DNA from: Cannabis sativa
Taxonomy: Eukaryota; Streptophyta; Magnoliopsida; Rosales; Cannabaceae
Length of the DNA: 64,000 nt
Assembly: GCF_029168945.1 (NCBI RefSeq)
Contig: NC_083603.1
Span: 42,470,396 to 42,534,395 of the forward strand
Direction: 5' to 3'
This document shows positions 61,742 to 64,000 of the stretch, piece after piece. Position 1 is the stretch's first letter; every line of letters starts with the position of its first letter. The translations under genes were made by a program, and so were the position numbers. Under the pieces are notes generated by a model. That model was not told where the DNA came from and made no database searches. It worked only from the letters and a program-made list of their open reading frames with translations.

Positions 61742-62978
61742 TATAACCTCTGCATCGTCTTCTTCTTCCTCACTTCTTCTTCTCCAGCATATACCCAGCC
61801 ACTTCTACAGCAGAGAAAACCCACGAAAACCCTCGCCAACCACCTCTAAAAACCCCCATATCTTTCTCATTTCTTCACCATTTCACCTCATTTTTGTCTT
61901 AAAAGTTTCTATTTTCAATATCTAATCTTATACACTAAAAAAGTTTTGTTTTTTCACCCATTTACACTGTACCCGAACCTATTTTAAAGAAAGGTGGTGG
62001 TTTAACTCTGACCACCGATTTTAGCGGAGAAATCGTTCAATCTCAACGTTCATTAAGGTATAAATATGATTTCTGTTCATTTTATTAATGCACATTGGTA
62101 TTATTTCGTTTTTGTAAATTTTTTTTAGGATTTTTTCATTTTATTAATATTATATTGTGTGTGCTATAGGTGGCCGGATTTTTAGTCGCAATTTGTCCCC
62201 GGATTGCGTTTATAAGGTAAATATTTATTTACTTGATATATTATATATATGTATATATTTTGTATTTTATTATTGAATATGTGTTTATATATATGTTGTG
62301 TGTATACTATTTGTGTATTTTGTGTATTTGTATTGTATATATATTTGTTGTGAATGAGAATGAGAGGTAGTAGGAATTTAATTAGTTTAGAGTTAAAGTT
62401 TTTAAAATAATGGTAGTGTGATATTTAATTGATTATATATGTCTATATATATATATGTATATGTTATTTTTTAAAAAAACTATGGAAATTAGTAACTAGT
62501 AACTTGCTACTTTGTTTAATAACTAGTAAGTAATTTAATAATTAAAATTTTAATTTGGTTGTATATTGAATTATGTTATAGGTTGTGTGCTAATATTTAA
62601 GAGTCGATCGACATATTTCAGTGTTGATCGGATTTGCAATAGGTATATCCATCCGCTAACTTTTTGTTATTATAATTAATTATCAATGCATGCTTAGTTA
62701 AGTTTGAATATCTTAAATATTCATCCGTAGTGAAGTAGGTTCTGCGAATACATGTACTGCGGTCGGATTGGTGGATAAATTTTGTATTGTTTATGTTAGT
62801 TTCTTTGTTCTGTATTGTTATATTTGTTTTGTTTGTTACTTTAGGCACTTTTAAAATTTTTGGGGACGTCCAATTACAGCCGTTATGCTGCCAAAATTTC
62901 GGTAGAATTTGGATCAAATTTCGGTAGAATTTAGTGTTAGTAGCATGATTATCAATTTTCTTTGTTAATGGTGTAGAT

Positions 62979-63930
62979 ATGACCAACTCGAGTTCAGGAT
63001 CTGATTCAGACCCAGAGGCAAAGTGTCCAACAGTAATACCTACAAGAGGGCCTACTCAAATGAATGAAATATCCAAGCTAATGGATCAAGGCAAAAGAGT
63101 GGCCCTCGAGGTTAATGACAAAGGACAATACTGCGGGAAAAGCTATGCTAAGCTCGTATCCACTCTAGGTGTCAGATGCCGGCAGACGATAGGGTTGTCC
63201 TATAAAAACTGGAAAGAAGTCAACCCGACTCTGAAAAATAAAGTTTGGAACGACATACAAGTAAGCTGTTATTTGTTAGAATTTTGATTTGTTTTTCTAT
63301 TAATTCAAATGTTCACTCTAACCGTGTTTGTTTCCCTTCAAACTAGACGGGGTTCATTGTGCCGGACTCCTTCAAACATGATTGTCTCATCCTAGCTGGG
63401 AAGTTAATGAAAGACTTCAAGAATAGGATGACAAAAGACATCATAATGCCCGCGTTGCAAGAGAAGGATCTGGGACGACTGGCACAAGTCCCTGAAAAGC
63501 ACCCCGAGATCGACGCTGCTGATTGGTGCACTTTTGTTGAAAGTCGACTAACTCCTGAATTTCAGGTACGCTAATTATATTAACACTAAGATAAACTCTT
63601 AAATACAAGTACATGTATCTAATGTATTTTTTTGGCATTGTAGGAATTGAGTAAGGTGCAACGTGAACGTTCATCGAAAATTCAATCCAGACATCGTAGT
63701 GGTCGGAGTGGAATGGTGAACGTACGGGAAGCTGTGGTAAGTAATGCTTAAAATTTAATGTGCTATAATTTGCTATAAAATTTAATTGGTACTCATTTAA
63801 TTGTTATAACGTGATGTAGAAAAAGGATCTCGAAGTTGCAGATCCCCCCCGCCACCGTGTTTGGATTAAATCTCGCACCAAGAGTCGAAAACTTGTCACT
63901 GATTACGACAAGGAAATTGCAGAGAAGATA
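62979..63930 (+). CDS. CACTA transposon protein with plant transposase (Ptta/En/Spm) domain, 5' part
   Basis: Exons 62979-63260, 63347-63565, 63644-63736 and 63820-63930 (and more beyond the window). All are phase 0 with GT-AG borders (CAA|GTAAGC, CAG|GTACGC, GTG|GTAAGT, ATA|GTAAGT), and there is no internal stop in 235 codons. The ATG lies just after an acceptor (GTGTAG|AT), so a 5' UTR intron is likely. An acidic, Ser-rich start is followed by GKSYAKLVSTLGVRCRQTIG, NWKEVNPTLKNKVWNDIQ, DWCTFVESRLTPEFQELSKV and SSKIQSRHRSGRSGMVNV, which fit the Pfam Transposase_24 pattern (W..V....K..W..I, W..F, Q..S..QR.RSS). The role within transposition is not fully known; the DDE transposase would be another gene or later exons. 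Intact splicing suggests a fairly young element. Confidence 0.8.
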
Positions 63931-64000
63931 GTAAGTATATATTAATCCTTAATTCAGTTCTACTCATGAGTTAGTGTATATAATTCATATACTAATTGCT

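Larger units (their letters stand above)
61428..64000 (+). mobile_element. CACTA (En/Spm) element, left part with transposase gene
   Basis: Starts CACTACTACAATATGGGCC inside the LINE, with AAG at 61425-61427 as the likely half of a 3-bp target duplication. Subterminal inverted repeats follow (18-bp arms at 61445-61462 and 61477-61494; 58-bp arms at 61615-61741). A multi-exon gene with a plant transposase domain starts at 62979. The element runs past the window, so its right end and completeness are unknown. Confidence 0.85.

Overview
This window is nuclear DNA of a flowering plant, most likely a eudicot. Intron-bearing genes of plant-specific families (NAC transcription factor, NO VEIN-like protein, plant-type DHHC S-acyltransferase, small TIM8), GT-AG introns, a very AT-rich intergenic background and plant-typical transposons (Cassandra, CACTA, PIF/Harbinger and hAT MITEs, Copia, LINE) all agree. 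The species cannot be fixed by eye.

Host genes are few. On the left, the 3' part of a large NO VEIN-like gene (1-3021, +) faces a three-exon gene for a probably lipid-anchored acidic protein (3699-4801, -). A three-exon NAC gene sits at 13147-14099 (-). In the middle, TIM8 (29848-31125, +) and a five-exon DHHC protein S-acyltransferase (31680-34305, -) are convergent. Two identical tRNA-Gln(UUG) genes lie at 41311-41382 and 47275-47346 (-). I rebuilt all multi-exon models from splice signals and phase; every exon joins in frame.

Most of the rest is layered transposon insertion, and many borders could be fixed from target-site duplications (TSDs). There are two related PIF/Harbinger-type MITEs (6310-6580, 20933-21241), hAT-type elements (6795-7283, 46244-46629, 59962-60229), a CACTA element (9006-10781) that splits a LINE RNase H sequence, a truncated LINE upstream of the NAC gene (14953-15998), a 3.4-kb solo LTR (19383-22771) inside a GC-rich minisatellite, and Cassandra solo LTRs with a 5S-rRNA-like core (22978-23408, 45688-46120) plus a decayed one that lost the core (8155-8512). 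A long dead LINE (23409-28192, -) is broken by a Copia-type LTR that itself carries a 148-bp LINE tail. Beside it is a degenerate satellite with a period of about 180 bp.

The right half holds another dead LINE (35968-38115), a MULE-type MITE (38854-39250), a long-TIR MULE-like element followed by a partial tandem copy (44396-47138), a young-looking, almost non-coding Copia-derived element with 253-bp LTRs (49552-54998), a gene-empty AT-rich stretch (54999-59961), and a LINE (60238-61427) into which a CACTA element with an intact spliced transposase-domain gene has inserted (61428 to beyond the window end).

I found no clearly new gene system. The most unusual items are the coding-poor Copia element with its repeated 3'-end module, the 58-bp-arm hairpin in the right-hand CACTA element, the decayed satellite, and the small acidic-then-basic lipid-anchor-type protein.
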